A stretch of DNA of 14,947 nucleotides from Rubrivivax sp. (GTDB lineage Bacteria > Pseudomonadota > Gammaproteobacteria > Burkholderiales > Burkholderiaceae_C): positions 1 through 14,947 of the forward strand of contig JAUYAJ010000715.1 of NCBI GenBank assembly GCA_030693565.1. The letters run 5' to 3'. Within the stretch, counting starts at the first letter, position 1. Each line of letters begins with the position of its first letter. The position numbers and the translations under genes were made by a program. Under the pieces are notes generated by a model. It ran no database searches. It had not been told where the DNA came from and was given only the letters and a program-made list of their open reading frames with translations. Of this stretch, positions 5,522 through 13,607 are shown piece by piece.

Positions 5522-8164
5522 ATGCAGTTCAACCGGGAATCGCCATCGTTGATGGCCAACGCCGAGCCGGTGGGCAACCTTGGCGCAGCCGATGCGATGG
5601 CTTTGCTGGCGCTGAGCCCGGCGGCCACGGCGCTGGTCGACAACGGCGGCCAGCTGCTCTGGGCCAACGGCGCCGCCGTCAGCCTGTTGGCGGGCGGCGA
5701 GCCGCTGGCAGCCGGCCAGTCGATGGCGGTGGCGATGGGCTTGACGGCCGCCAGCACGGCCAGCTTGCAGGCCGTGCTGGACGCGGGCGCGGGCGCGGTC
5801 GAGCTCATGGTCGACAACCGGGTTGCCGGCAGCATGATCTTGCGGCTGAACAGCTGTCGGCTGCCCCTTGGCGCTCATCTGCTGGTGCTGACAGCGGACC
5901 CGGCGCTGGCGGCCGCGCGCGCCGAGATCGAGCGGCTGCGCGAGCGCATCGACGTCGTCCAGGAACTGGGCCAGGTGGCCGCGTGGGAGCGCGACGCGCA
6001 GACCCTGGATGGGCATTGGGATCGCCGCCTGTTCGAGTTCTGGGGTCTGGACCCGGCCTTGGGGGCGCCGCACTTCGACGCGGCCACCCAAGTCATCGTA
6101 GAACCCGACCGTGCCCGGCTGGCAGCGGCGTTCACGGCGTCCTTGTCACAGCCCGGCCGCTACGCGCACGACTACCGGGTGCGTGCACCCAGCGGCTCGC
6201 TGCGCCATGTGCATTCGCGCTGGCGGGTCGTGGCCGGCGCTGACGGCAGTGCGGCGCGCGTCATCGGTGTCGTCATGGACGACACCCGGGCCTGGGAGCT
6301 GGCGCGCTCGCTCGACCAGGTCGAGTCGCAGCTGTCGCTGGCGATGGCCATTGCCGACATCACCGTCTGGCGGCATGACTTGCAAACCCAGCGTGTCCAC
6401 TACAACGCCCAGGGTTATGCTTTTCTCGGCATCGCACCGCGGCCCGACGGTTTGTCGATCGAAGAAGCCAACGCCTGCGTCCACCCCGACGACTTGCCGC
6501 AGGTGCTGGCGTCGGCGTGCGCGGCGCTTAACAGCCGGCGTCCCGACGACCTGGAGTCGCGCTATCGCAGCGCCGACGGCCGCTGGCGCAGCGTCTTGAT
6601 GCGCCGCGTCGTCCAGCGCGATGCGCTGGGCGAGCCGGTGGCCTTTCTCGGCGTTGCGCTGGACGTCACCGAGCGCCGCGCCACCGAACTGGCTTTGCGC
6701 GGCGCCGACGAACGTGCCTTGCTGGCGGCGCGCGGTGTCGGCCTGGGCACGTGGGAGGTCGACCTGCGCAGCGGCCGCTCGCATTGGGACGAGGCGATGT
6801 GGACGCTGCGCGGCATGTCGCCGCGCGCCGAGCCCTTGACCGGGGCCGAATGGCTGGCGCTGGTACACCCCGATGATCGCGCCGAAGTGTCGCGGTGCTA
6901 CAGCGAGTCGCTGCATCAGGACAGCGCTGCGAACTACGAATTCCGCATCGTGCGCGCCGATGGCAGTCTGCGCTGGCTGGCCTCGCGCTCGGCGCCGCTG
7001 CGCGACGAGCTCGGCCGCATCGTGCGCCGCATCGGTGTCAACTGGGACGTCACCGACCGCCGCACGGCCGATGCGCAGCGCCAGCAGCACGAGATCGCCG
7101 CGCGCGAAAGCCAGGCCAAGTCGCGCCTGCTGGCGCGCATGAGTCACGAGTTGCGCACGCCGCTGAATGCCGTGCTCGGTTTCACCCAGCTGCTGCTGGC
7201 CGACGAGCGCGCCAGCGACACCGCCAGCCAGCGGCTGCGCCGGCTCGAACATGTGCAGACGGCGGGCCAGCAGTTGCTGGCGCTGATCGACCAGTTGCTC
7301 GAACTGTCGGGCCTGGACAGCGGCGCCGCGCCGATCGAACGCGCGCCGGTGGCGCTGGCGCCGCTGGCCCGGCAGACGCTGGCCTTGCTGGCGCCGGCAT
7401 TGCAGAACCACAGCGTCAGATTGCAGCTCGGCGAGTTCGACGGCGAAGTACTCTCGGAGTCGACGCGACTGCGCCAGTTGCTGGTCATCTTGCTCAGCCA
7501 CGCCATCAGCCACAGCCGCATCGACGGTGACGTGCACCTTGGCGCCGCGCGCGACGGCGACGCCGTGGTGCTCAGCGTCTCGGACAGCGGCCGTGGCCTG
7601 AGTGCGGCGCAGCTGGCGCAGGCTTTCGAGCCCTTCAACGGTCTTGGCGCTGACAGCGACGGGCTCGGCCTGGCCATTGCCAAGGCCTCGGCCGAGCGCC
7701 TGGGCGCCAGCCTGACGCTGCGCAGCCAGCTCGGCGTCGGCAGCGTGTTCGAACTGCGGCTGCCCGCGGCCGGCATGGCGCCGTCGCCCGGGCGCGCCAC
7801 GCTGCTCTACATCGAAGACAACCCGGTCAACGCGATGATCGTCAGCGAACTCATCGCGACGCGGCCGGCGCTGCGTCTGCATGTCGCCGTTGACGGCGCC
7901 AGCGGGGTGGCGCTGGCGCGCCAGCTCCAGCCCGACCTGGTGCTGCTCGACATGCAATTGCCCGACTTCGACGGCTTCGAGGTGTTGCGCCAGCTGCGCG
8001 CCGACCCCAGCACCGCGGCCATCCGCTGCATCGCCTTGTCGGCCAACGCCTTGCCGGTCGAGATCGAGCGTGCGCTGCAGGCCGGCATGGACGGCTACTG
8101 GACCAAGCCGCTGGACTTCAAGGTTTTCATGGCCGCCATCGACGCCATGTTCGGCGCCGGCTGA
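5522..8164 (+). CDS. Soluble multi-PAS hybrid histidine kinase with receiver domain
   Basis: The 880-residue protein has no membrane segment. In order: a weak PAS-like region (about 25-125), a short helical linker, PAS domains at about 145-258, 268-385 and 395-512 (each ending with a PAC-type strand such as RVIGVVMDDT, VAFLGVALDVTERR, IGVNWDVTDRR), a HisKA dimerisation helix with MSHELRTPLNAVLGF and His542 as phosphoacceptor, an HATPase domain (about 635-750), and a receiver (about 760-880) with acidic pair E765-D766, phosphoacceptor D810, S840 and K862. The G1 box DSGRG (688-692) and G2 box GLGLA are present, but the N box reads VILLSHAISHS, so both conserved asparagines are replaced (I656, H660). 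ATP binding may therefore be altered or lost. GGAGG lies 8 bases before the ATG. No partner regulator or HPt protein is nearby, so the output is unknown. Confidence 0.88.
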   Translation: MQFNRESPSLMANAEPVGNLGAADAMALLALSPAATALVDNGGQLLWANGAAVSLLAGGEPLAAGQSMAVAMGLTAASTASLQAVLDAGAGAVELMVDNRVAGSMILRLNSCRLPLGAHLLVLTADPALAAARAEIERLRERIDVVQELGQVAAWERDAQTLDGHWDRRLFEFWGLDPALGAPHFDAATQVIVEPDRARLAAAFTASLSQPGRYAHDYRVRAPSGSLRHVHSRWRVVAGADGSAARVIGVVMDDTRAWELARSLDQVESQLSLAMAIADITVWRHDLQTQRVHYNAQGYAFLGIAPRPDGLSIEEANACVHPDDLPQVLASACAALNSRRPDDLESRYRSADGRWRSVLMRRVVQRDALGEPVAFLGVALDVTERRATELALRGADERALLAARGVGLGTWEVDLRSGRSHWDEAMWTLRGMSPRAEPLTGAEWLALVHPDDRAEVSRCYSESLHQDSAANYEFRIVRADGSLRWLASRSAPLRDELGRIVRRIGVNWDVTDRRTADAQRQQHEIAARESQAKSRLLARMSHELRTPLNAVLGFTQLLLADERASDTASQRLRRLEHVQTAGQQLLALIDQLLELSGLDSGAAPIERAPVALAPLARQTLALLAPALQNHSVRLQLGEFDGEVLSESTRLRQLLVILLSHAISHSRIDGDVHLGAARDGDAVVLSVSDSGRGLSAAQLAQAFEPFNGLGADSDGLGLAIAKASAERLGASLTLRSQLGVGSVFELRLPAAGMAPSPGRATLLYIEDNPVNAMIVSELIATRPALRLHVAVDGASGVALARQLQPDLVLLDMQLPDFDGFEVLRQLRADPSTAAIRCIALSANALPVEIERALQAGMDGYWTKPLDFKVFMAAIDAMFGAG

Positions 8165-8177
8165 GGGGCGGCTCAGC
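8160..8177. terminator. Small hairpin holding both convergent stop codons
   Basis: GCTGAG (8160-8165) and CTCAGC (8172-8177) form a perfect 6-base stem with a 6-base GGGCGG loop. The TGA of the kinase (8162-8164) and the TGA of the convergent hydrolase (8173-8175 on the other strand) both lie in the stem. There is no T-run on either side, so an intrinsic terminator is doubtful; it may be weak or coincidental. Confidence 0.25.
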
Positions 8178-9114
8178 GGCCCTTGATGAAGGCCAGCACC
8201 GGCGCCACGGTGGCAGCCGGGTCTTCTTCCTGCGGCACATGGCCCAGGCGCTCGAACATCACCAGCTGGCTGCCGGCGATGCGGCGCTGGAACTCCTGCG
8301 CCACTGGCGGTGGAATCAAGCGGTCGCGGCCGCCCCAGAGAATCAGCGTCGGCAGCTTCAGGGTGTCGATGAGCGCGGCGTCGGCGCCGGGCTCCCATTG
8401 GGCCAGCCGCTGGGCCAGCGCGCGCCGGTTGCCTTCGCGCAGCGCCAGCTCGAAGTAACGGTCGACCAGTTCGCTGCTGACGCCCTCGGGGCTGCCGTAG
8501 ACACCGACCAGGTCTTGCGCCACCAGCGGCCGCGGCAGCAGCGACTCGCTGATGCGGCCGAGCAGCGGAATCTGCAGCACTTGCCAGCTCACCGGCATGC
8601 GACTCGATTCGAATGGCAAGCCCAGCGCGTCGACCAGGATCAGCCGCTCGACACGCTCGGGCGCCCGATGGGCGGTGCGCCAGGCCACTTCACCGCCGAG
8701 CGAATTGCCGCCGACGATGAAGCGCTGGACCTGCAAGTGGTCCATCAACTGGAGCACGAAGCGGGCGTAGGTGTCGCCGCGGTAGTCGGCGTTGGCGCTG
8801 GGCCCGGTGAGGCCGAAGCCGGGCAGGTCGAAGCTGATGACGCGGCGCTGTGGCCGCAGCGCCTTGACCCAGCCCTCCCAGGTGTGCAGGCTGGCCGAGG
8901 TGCCATGGATCAGCACGATGGGCAGCGAGTCGCCGCGCGGGCCTTCGTCGCGCAGGTGCACGAGCTGGCCCTGGACGTCGATGAACTCCGAGGGCGGCGG
9001 CGCCCAGCGTGCGACCAGCGTCTCCACCGGCCGGTCGGGGGCGCGCGACAGCGTCACCGCCACCGCGGTGAGAATGATCAGGATGCCGATCAGGCGGCGC
9101 AGCCAGCCTGTCAT
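8173..9114 (-). CDS. Alpha/beta hydrolase with N-terminal membrane anchor
   Basis: The 313-residue protein is an alpha/beta-hydrolase fold enzyme. Residues 8-22 (LIGILIILTAVAVTL) form one hydrophobic segment after two arginines, so it is likely a membrane-anchored or exported protein facing the periplasm. The oxyanion-side motif is LIHGTSASLHTW (68-79). The nucleophile elbow is GGNSLGG (135-141) with Ser138, the acid is Asp264 in WGGRDRLIP, and the base is His292 in LGHVPQEEDP. The catalytic triad is therefore complete. The sequence resembles lipase/esterase or haloalkane-dehalogenase-like members, but no substrate can be deduced. Its start overlaps the trhO stop by four bases (9111-9114), so translation is probably coupled to trhO. 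It converges on the kinase gene with only eight bases between the stop codons. Confidence 0.88.
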   Translation of the reverse strand: MTGWLRRLIGILIILTAVAVTLSRAPDRPVETLVARWAPPPSEFIDVQGQLVHLRDEGPRGDSLPIVLIHGTSASLHTWEGWVKALRPQRRVISFDLPGFGLTGPSANADYRGDTYARFVLQLMDHLQVQRFIVGGNSLGGEVAWRTAHRAPERVERLILVDALGLPFESSRMPVSWQVLQIPLLGRISESLLPRPLVAQDLVGVYGSPEGVSSELVDRYFELALREGNRRALAQRLAQWEPGADAALIDTLKLPTLILWGGRDRLIPPPVAQEFQRRIAGSQLVMFERLGHVPQEEDPAATVAPVLAFIKGR

Positions 9115-9854
9115 GCGGGCTCGGCGGCGGCCAGGCTGCGGTCGAGGGCGATGCGCTCGTCGAAGACGAAGCAGTCACCGCGCCAGTGCGGCGCGCCGTC
9201 GGTGTCTTCGAAGTACTGGAGGATGCCGCCGTCGAGCTGCAGCACATGGGGCAGGCCGCGCGCCTGCATCGCCAGCGCGGCTTTCTCGCAGCGGATGCCG
9301 CCAGTGCAGTAGCTGACCACGGTCTTGCCTTGCAGCGTGTCCAGGTGGGCGTCGAGCGCGGCCGGGAAGTCGCTGAACTTGTGCAGCCGCCAGTCGATTG
9401 CACCCTCGAAAGCGCCGGCGTCAACCTCGAAGCCGTTGCGTGTGTCCAGCAGCGCCAGCGGCCGGCCGGCGTCGCAGTGTCCTTGCACCAGCCAGCGCGC
9501 CAGCGTCGGCGCGTCGACCGCCGGCGCGCGGCCGGCGGCAGGGCGCAAGTCGGGCTGGTTCATGCGAATGATCTCGCGCTTGAGCTTGACGAACAGGCGG
9601 CCGAAAGGCTGGGCGCTGCTGAAGCTTTCCTTCACTGGCAGGCCTTTGAAGCGGGCGTCGGCCTGCAGCGCCGCCAACCAGCCGCGCAGCGCCGCCGGCG
9701 CGCCGGCCAGCGTCAGGTTGATGCCTTCCGGGGCCAGCAGCACCGTGCCTTTGAGCGTGGCGGCCTGGGCGCTGGCGAACAGGCGCTGGCGCAGATCGGC
9801 GCCGTCGTCGATGCCGACGAAGCGGTAGGCGCTGACGTTGAGGATGGCGTTCAC
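9111..9854 (-). CDS. trhO: tRNA uridine(34) hydroxylase, rhodanese family (TrhO/YceA)
   Basis: The 247-residue protein matches the UPF0176/TrhO family, which uses oxygen to convert wobble U34 of certain tRNAs to 5-hydroxyuridine. The N-terminal acylphosphatase-like part holds FASAQAATLKGTVLLAPEGI and INLTLAG (about 45-51), followed by the FKGLPVKESFSS region. The C-terminal rhodanese domain has VVSYCTGGIRCEKAA (179-193), with Cys183 as conserved catalytic residue, and LDGGILQYFE (207-216). The start is the GTG at 9854 that matches the conserved VNAILNVSAYRF beginning; no usable ATG lies at that position. No good Shine-Dalgarno is seen. A TACAAT sequence (9862-9867, minus strand) is close to a -10, but only 7 bases before the start codon. 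Its frame stays open far upstream, antisense to dnaE, which is an artefact of base composition. The alpha/beta hydrolase follows with a four-base overlap. Confidence 0.88.
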   Translation of the reverse strand: MNAILNVSAYRFVGIDDGADLRQRLFASAQAATLKGTVLLAPEGINLTLAGAPAALRGWLAALQADARFKGLPVKESFSSAQPFGRLFVKLKREIIRMNQPDLRPAAGRAPAVDAPTLARWLVQGHCDAGRPLALLDTRNGFEVDAGAFEGAIDWRLHKFSDFPAALDAHLDTLQGKTVVSYCTGGIRCEKAALAMQARGLPHVLQLDGGILQYFEDTDGAPHWRGDCFVFDERIALDRSLAAAEPA

Positions 9855-9968
9855 GGGCGCAATTGTAGGCAGCCGGCAGGCGCCGCCGGCCCGGTCGGGG
9901 CGGCCGATAATGACTCGCAATCCTCGCTTCGCCCGCCTGCAACGCCTTCCCGCCGAGTCCCGCCCCGC
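9855..9968. promoter_or_regulatory. Divergent trhO/dnaE intergenic region
   Basis: These 114 bases must hold the promoters of trhO (left) and dnaE (right). TACAAT on the minus strand (9867-9862) and GATAAT on the plus strand (9904-9909) resemble -10 hexamers. Neither has a convincing -35 at the right distance. No hairpin, dyad or riboswitch-like structure was noticed. Confidence 0.3.
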
Positions 9969-12900
9969 ATGAGCTTTGTCCACCTTCGCAGCCACACCGA
10001 ATTTTCCGTCGTCGACGGCAGCCTGCGCATCGACGCCCTGGCCGAGGCGGCGCGCGCTGACGGCCAAGCCGCGCTGGCCATCACCGACCTCAGCAACTTG
10101 TTCGGCGCCGTCAGGTTCTACAAGGCGTGCCGGGGCGAAGGCGTCAAGCCGCTGATCGGTGTCGACGTCTGGATGGAGCCGCTGCTGGCCGGCGGCGCCG
10201 ACAAGCAGCCGAGCCGGCTGCTGCTGCTGGTGCAGGACAGCCAGGGCTGGCTGCACCTGTGCGAGTTGCTGGCGCGCGGCTGGACGAAAAACGCCCAGCG
10301 CTCCCAGGCCTGGATCAAGTGGGAGTGGCTGGAAGAGCTGGGCGGCGGCTTGATCGCGTTGTCGGGCGCCGATGCCGGCGCCGTCGGCTGCGCCTTGCTG
10401 GCCGGCGACCGCGAGCGCGCGCTGGCGGCAGCGCAGCGGCTGGCCGCGCTGTTCCCGCAGCGCTTCTACATCGAGCTGCAGCGCGCCGGCCTGCCCAGCA
10501 ACGAAGCCCATGTGCGCGCCGCAGTGCCGCTGGCGGCGTCGCTGGGGCTGCCGGTGGTGGCCACGCACCCGGTGCAATTCCTGGTGCCAGACGATTTCGA
10601 AGCCCATGAAGCGCGGGTCTGCATCGCCGACGGCGAGTTGCTGGGCAACGCCAAGCGGGTCAAGCGCTTTTCGCGCGAGCAGTACTTCAAGAGCCAGGCC
10701 CAGCTCGAAGCGCTGTTTGCCGACCTGCCGTCGGCACTGGCCAACACGGTGGCGATCGCGCGCCGCTGCAATCTGTCGCTGGTGCTGGGCAAGCCGCAGC
10801 TGCCGGACTTCCCGACCCCGGACGGCCAGCCGATCGCCGACTACTTCCGCCAAGCCTCGCTGGACGGCCTGGACAAACGGCTGGCCACGCTGTTCCCCGA
10901 ACCGGCGCTGCGCGCCAAGCAGCGGCCGCGCTATGTCGAGCGGCTCGAGTTCGAGATCGCCACCATCCTCAAGATGGGCTTTCCGGGCTACTTCCTGATC
11001 GTCAGCGACTTCATCATCTGGGCCAAGAACAACGGCTGCCCGGTGGGGCCGGGGCGCGGGTCGGGCGCCGGCTCGCTGGTCGCCTATGCGCTCTTCATCA
11101 CCGACCTGGACCCGCTGCACTACAAGCTGCTGTTCGAACGCTTCCTCAACCCCGAGCGGGTTTCGATGCCCGACTTCGACATCGACTTCTGCCAGGGCAA
11201 CCGCGACCGCGTGATCGACTACGTCAAGGACAAGTACGGCCGCGACGCGGTGAGCCAGATCGTCACCTTCGGCACCATGGCGGCCAAGGCGGCGCTGCGC
11301 GACGTCGGCCGCGTGCTCGGCATGGGCTACGGTCATGTCGACAGCATCGCCAAGCTGATCCCGGCGCCGCCGGGCAAGACGGTGACGCTGGCGCGCGTGC
11401 CCGAGAAACCCGACCCCGGCGTCATCTACGCCCGCAGCGAAGAGCCCGAGATCGACCGCCGCGAGGCCGCCGAGGAAGAGGTGGCCGAGTTGCTGCAACT
11501 GGCCACCCGCGTCGAAGGGCTGGTGCGCAACGTTGGCACCCACGCCGGCGGCGTGCTGATCGCGCCCGGGCGCATCACCGACTTCTGCCCGCTCTACCAG
11601 CAACCCGGCAGCGACAGCGCCGTCAGCCAGTTCGACAAAGACGACGTCGAGGCCATCGGCCTGGTCAAGTTCGACTTTCTCGGCCTGGCGACGCTGACCA
11701 TCCTGGAGTTGGCCAAGGACTTCATCCTGGCGCGCCGGCCCAAACGCCAGGACTTCAGCTGGGAAACCGTGCCGCTGGACGATGGCCGCGTCTACAAACT
11801 GTTTGCCGACGGCCTGACAGAAGCCGTGTTCCAGTTTGAAAGCCGCGGCATGCAAGGCATGCTGCGCGACGCCAAGCCGACCCGGCTCGAAGACTTGATC
11901 GCGCTCAACGCGATGTTCCGACCCGGGCCGATGGAGAACATTCCGAGCTTTTGCGCGCGCAAGAACGGCCGCGAGGAGGTTGCCTATCCGCACCCGCTGC
12001 TGGCGCCGGTGCTGGACGAGACCTACGGCATCTTCGTCTACCAGGAACAGGTGATGCAGGCCGCGCAGGTGCTGGGCGGTTATTCGCTCGGCGGCGCCGA
12101 CTTGCTGCGCCGGGCGATGGGCAAGAAGAAGGCCGAAGAGATGGCGCAGCAGCGCACCATCTTCCGCACCGGCGCGGCGGCGCAAGGCATCGGGCAGGAA
12201 AAGGCCGACGAAGTCTTCGACCTGATGGAGAAGTTCGCCGGCTATGGCTTCAACAAGAGCCATGCCGCCGCCTACTCGGTGCTGGCCTACCACACGGCCT
12301 GGCTGAAGGTGCATTGCACGGTGGAGTTCTACGCCGCCAACATGACCATCGAGGCTGACAACACCGACAAGCTCAAGGTCTTGCTGGCCGACGCCAAGCT
12401 GTTCGGCATCAGCGTCGAAGCGCCCGACGTCAACCGCGGCGTGGCGCGCTTCGAGCCCATCGACGACAAGCGGCTGCGCTACGGGCTGGGGGCGATCAAG
12501 GGCACTGGCGCCGGCGCCATCGAGGCCATCGTCGCCGCCCGTGAAGGCAGCGACGGCGGTGGCGGCGGGCCCTTCCGCAGCTTGTTCGACTTCAGCGCCC
12601 GGGTCGACCGCCAGCGCATCAACAAGCGCGTCGTCGAGGCCTTGATCAAGGCCGGTGCCTTCGACGCCTTGCACCCCGACCGGGCGACGGCGCTGGCCAG
12701 CGTCGGTCTGGCGCTGGACTGGGCCGATGCCCAGGCTGCCAATGTCCAGCAAGGCGGGCTGTTCGACTTCGGTGACGACAGCCATGGCTCGAGCAGCCAG
12801 GAGCCGGCGCTGGTCGCGGCCGAGCCGTGGACGCTGCGCGAGCGCCTGATGCTGGAGAAGTCCGCCCTGGGCTTTTACCTCTCGGGCCATTTGTTCGACG

Positions 12901-13508
12901 CCAGCAAGGACGAGGTCAGGCGCTTCGTGCGCCGCGACATCGCCGACCTTGTCGACAGCCGCGAGCCGCAATTGCTGGCCGGCATCGTCAGCGACATGCG
13001 CTTGGTCAACGGCCAGCGCGGCCGGGTCGCGATCTTCAAGCTCGACGACGGCAGCGAAGCCATCGAGGCGGTGGCCAGCGAAGATCTGATCGACGCCAAC
13101 CGCGAGCTGCTGCGCGAGGACGAGCTGATCATCGTTCAGGGCAAGTTGCAGCAAGACCGCTTCAGCGGCGGGCTGCGGCTCAACGTCGGCCAGATCTGGG
13201 ACCTGGCGGCGGCGCGGGCGCGCTTCGGCCGCTACCTGGCGGTGGACTTGGCGCCGGAGGTGCCCGGCGTGCGGGCGCCGCCGCTGCCGCCGGTGGCCGA
13301 TGTCGTGCGCACTTGGCCGGCGCGTTTGCAGGCCAGCGAGCAGGGCGACGTCATGCAGGGCTTGTCGGTGCGGCTGCGGCTGCGCCGGCAGCTGGCCACG
13401 GCCGAGCTCGAACTCGGCGCCGACGCCCGTTTCTGGCCCAGCGACGAGGCCTTGGCACGCTGGAAGGCGATCGCCCACGGCGGTCAGGCGCAAATCGTCT
13501 ACGAATGA
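9969..13508 (+). CDS. dnaE: DNA polymerase III subunit alpha
   Basis: The 1179-residue protein is the replicative polymerase DnaE1, which extends DNA within the Pol III holoenzyme together with the clamp, the clamp loader and the proofreading subunit. It begins MSFVHLRSHTEFSVVDGS, the start of the PHP domain. The palm has GPGRGSGAGS (360-369) and PDFDIDFCQGNRDRVIDYV, giving catalytic Asp402 and Asp404; the third aspartate is Asp569 in VKFDFLGL. The fingers contain YQEQVMQAAQVLGGYSLGGA followed by LLRRAMGKKK. Further on come the helix-hairpin-helix region (YGLGAIKGTGAGAIEAI), an OB fold (RGRVAIFKLDDGSEAIEAV) and a C-terminal tau-binding region. The length is normal for the family (E. coli 1160). 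The start is chosen because it matches the family N-terminus; the frame is open further upstream, but over trhO. No Shine-Dalgarno is evident. Confidence 0.97.
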   Translation: MSFVHLRSHTEFSVVDGSLRIDALAEAARADGQAALAITDLSNLFGAVRFYKACRGEGVKPLIGVDVWMEPLLAGGADKQPSRLLLLVQDSQGWLHLCELLARGWTKNAQRSQAWIKWEWLEELGGGLIALSGADAGAVGCALLAGDRERALAAAQRLAALFPQRFYIELQRAGLPSNEAHVRAAVPLAASLGLPVVATHPVQFLVPDDFEAHEARVCIADGELLGNAKRVKRFSREQYFKSQAQLEALFADLPSALANTVAIARRCNLSLVLGKPQLPDFPTPDGQPIADYFRQASLDGLDKRLATLFPEPALRAKQRPRYVERLEFEIATILKMGFPGYFLIVSDFIIWAKNNGCPVGPGRGSGAGSLVAYALFITDLDPLHYKLLFERFLNPERVSMPDFDIDFCQGNRDRVIDYVKDKYGRDAVSQIVTFGTMAAKAALRDVGRVLGMGYGHVDSIAKLIPAPPGKTVTLARVPEKPDPGVIYARSEEPEIDRREAAEEEVAELLQLATRVEGLVRNVGTHAGGVLIAPGRITDFCPLYQQPGSDSAVSQFDKDDVEAIGLVKFDFLGLATLTILELAKDFILARRPKRQDFSWETVPLDDGRVYKLFADGLTEAVFQFESRGMQGMLRDAKPTRLEDLIALNAMFRPGPMENIPSFCARKNGREEVAYPHPLLAPVLDETYGIFVYQEQVMQAAQVLGGYSLGGADLLRRAMGKKKAEEMAQQRTIFRTGAAAQGIGQEKADEVFDLMEKFAGYGFNKSHAAAYSVLAYHTAWLKVHCTVEFYAANMTIEADNTDKLKVLLADAKLFGISVEAPDVNRGVARFEPIDDKRLRYGLGAIKGTGAGAIEAIVAAREGSDGGGGGPFRSLFDFSARVDRQRINKRVVEALIKAGAFDALHPDRATALASVGLALDWADAQAANVQQGGLFDFGDDSHGSSSQEPALVAAEPWTLRERLMLEKSALGFYLSGHLFDASKDEVRRFVRRDIADLVDSREPQLLAGIVSDMRLVNGQRGRVAIFKLDDGSEAIEAVASEDLIDANRELLREDELIIVQGKLQQDRFSGGLRLNVGQIWDLAAARARFGRYLAVDLAPEVPGVRAPPLPPVADVVRTWPARLQASEQGDVMQGLSVRLRLRRQLATAELELGADARFWPSDEALARWKAIAHGGQAQIVYE

Positions 13509-13547
13509 CGGCGGCGCGCTGGTGCGGCGAAGAAGGCCGCGAAGAAG

Positions 13548-13581
13548 GCGGCGAAGGCCAGTCTTCCTCGGCCTTCGCCGC
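13548..13581 (+). terminator. Strong GC hairpin downstream of dnaE
   Basis: GCGGCGAAGGCC (13548-13559) and GGCCTTCGCCGC (13570-13581) form a perfect 12-base stem with a 10-base loop, beginning 39 bases after the dnaE stop. There is no T-run after it, so it is not a classical Rho-independent terminator. It may pause transcription, protect the dnaE mRNA 3' end, or attenuate expression of the phospholipase gene that starts 26 bases later. Confidence 0.45.
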
Positions 13582-13607
13582 ACCCGCTTCGGTCTAGAGT
13601 CGGCTGC

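Noticed and set aside
3654..5552. 632-codon open frame on the plus strand over the carboxylase gene
   Set aside because: It is antisense to a well supported carboxyltransferase, gives a His/Gln/Arg-rich low-complexity translation, and shows no recognisable domain.
6146..8398. 750-codon open frame on the minus strand over the hybrid kinase
   Set aside because: It runs antisense to clear PAS, HisKA and receiver domains; the translation is Arg/Gln/Ala-rich without motifs.
9186..9968. Upstream extension of the dnaE frame by 261 codons
   Set aside because: The extension is antisense to trhO and lacks similarity to any DnaE N-terminus, whereas MSFVHLRSHTEF matches the family start.
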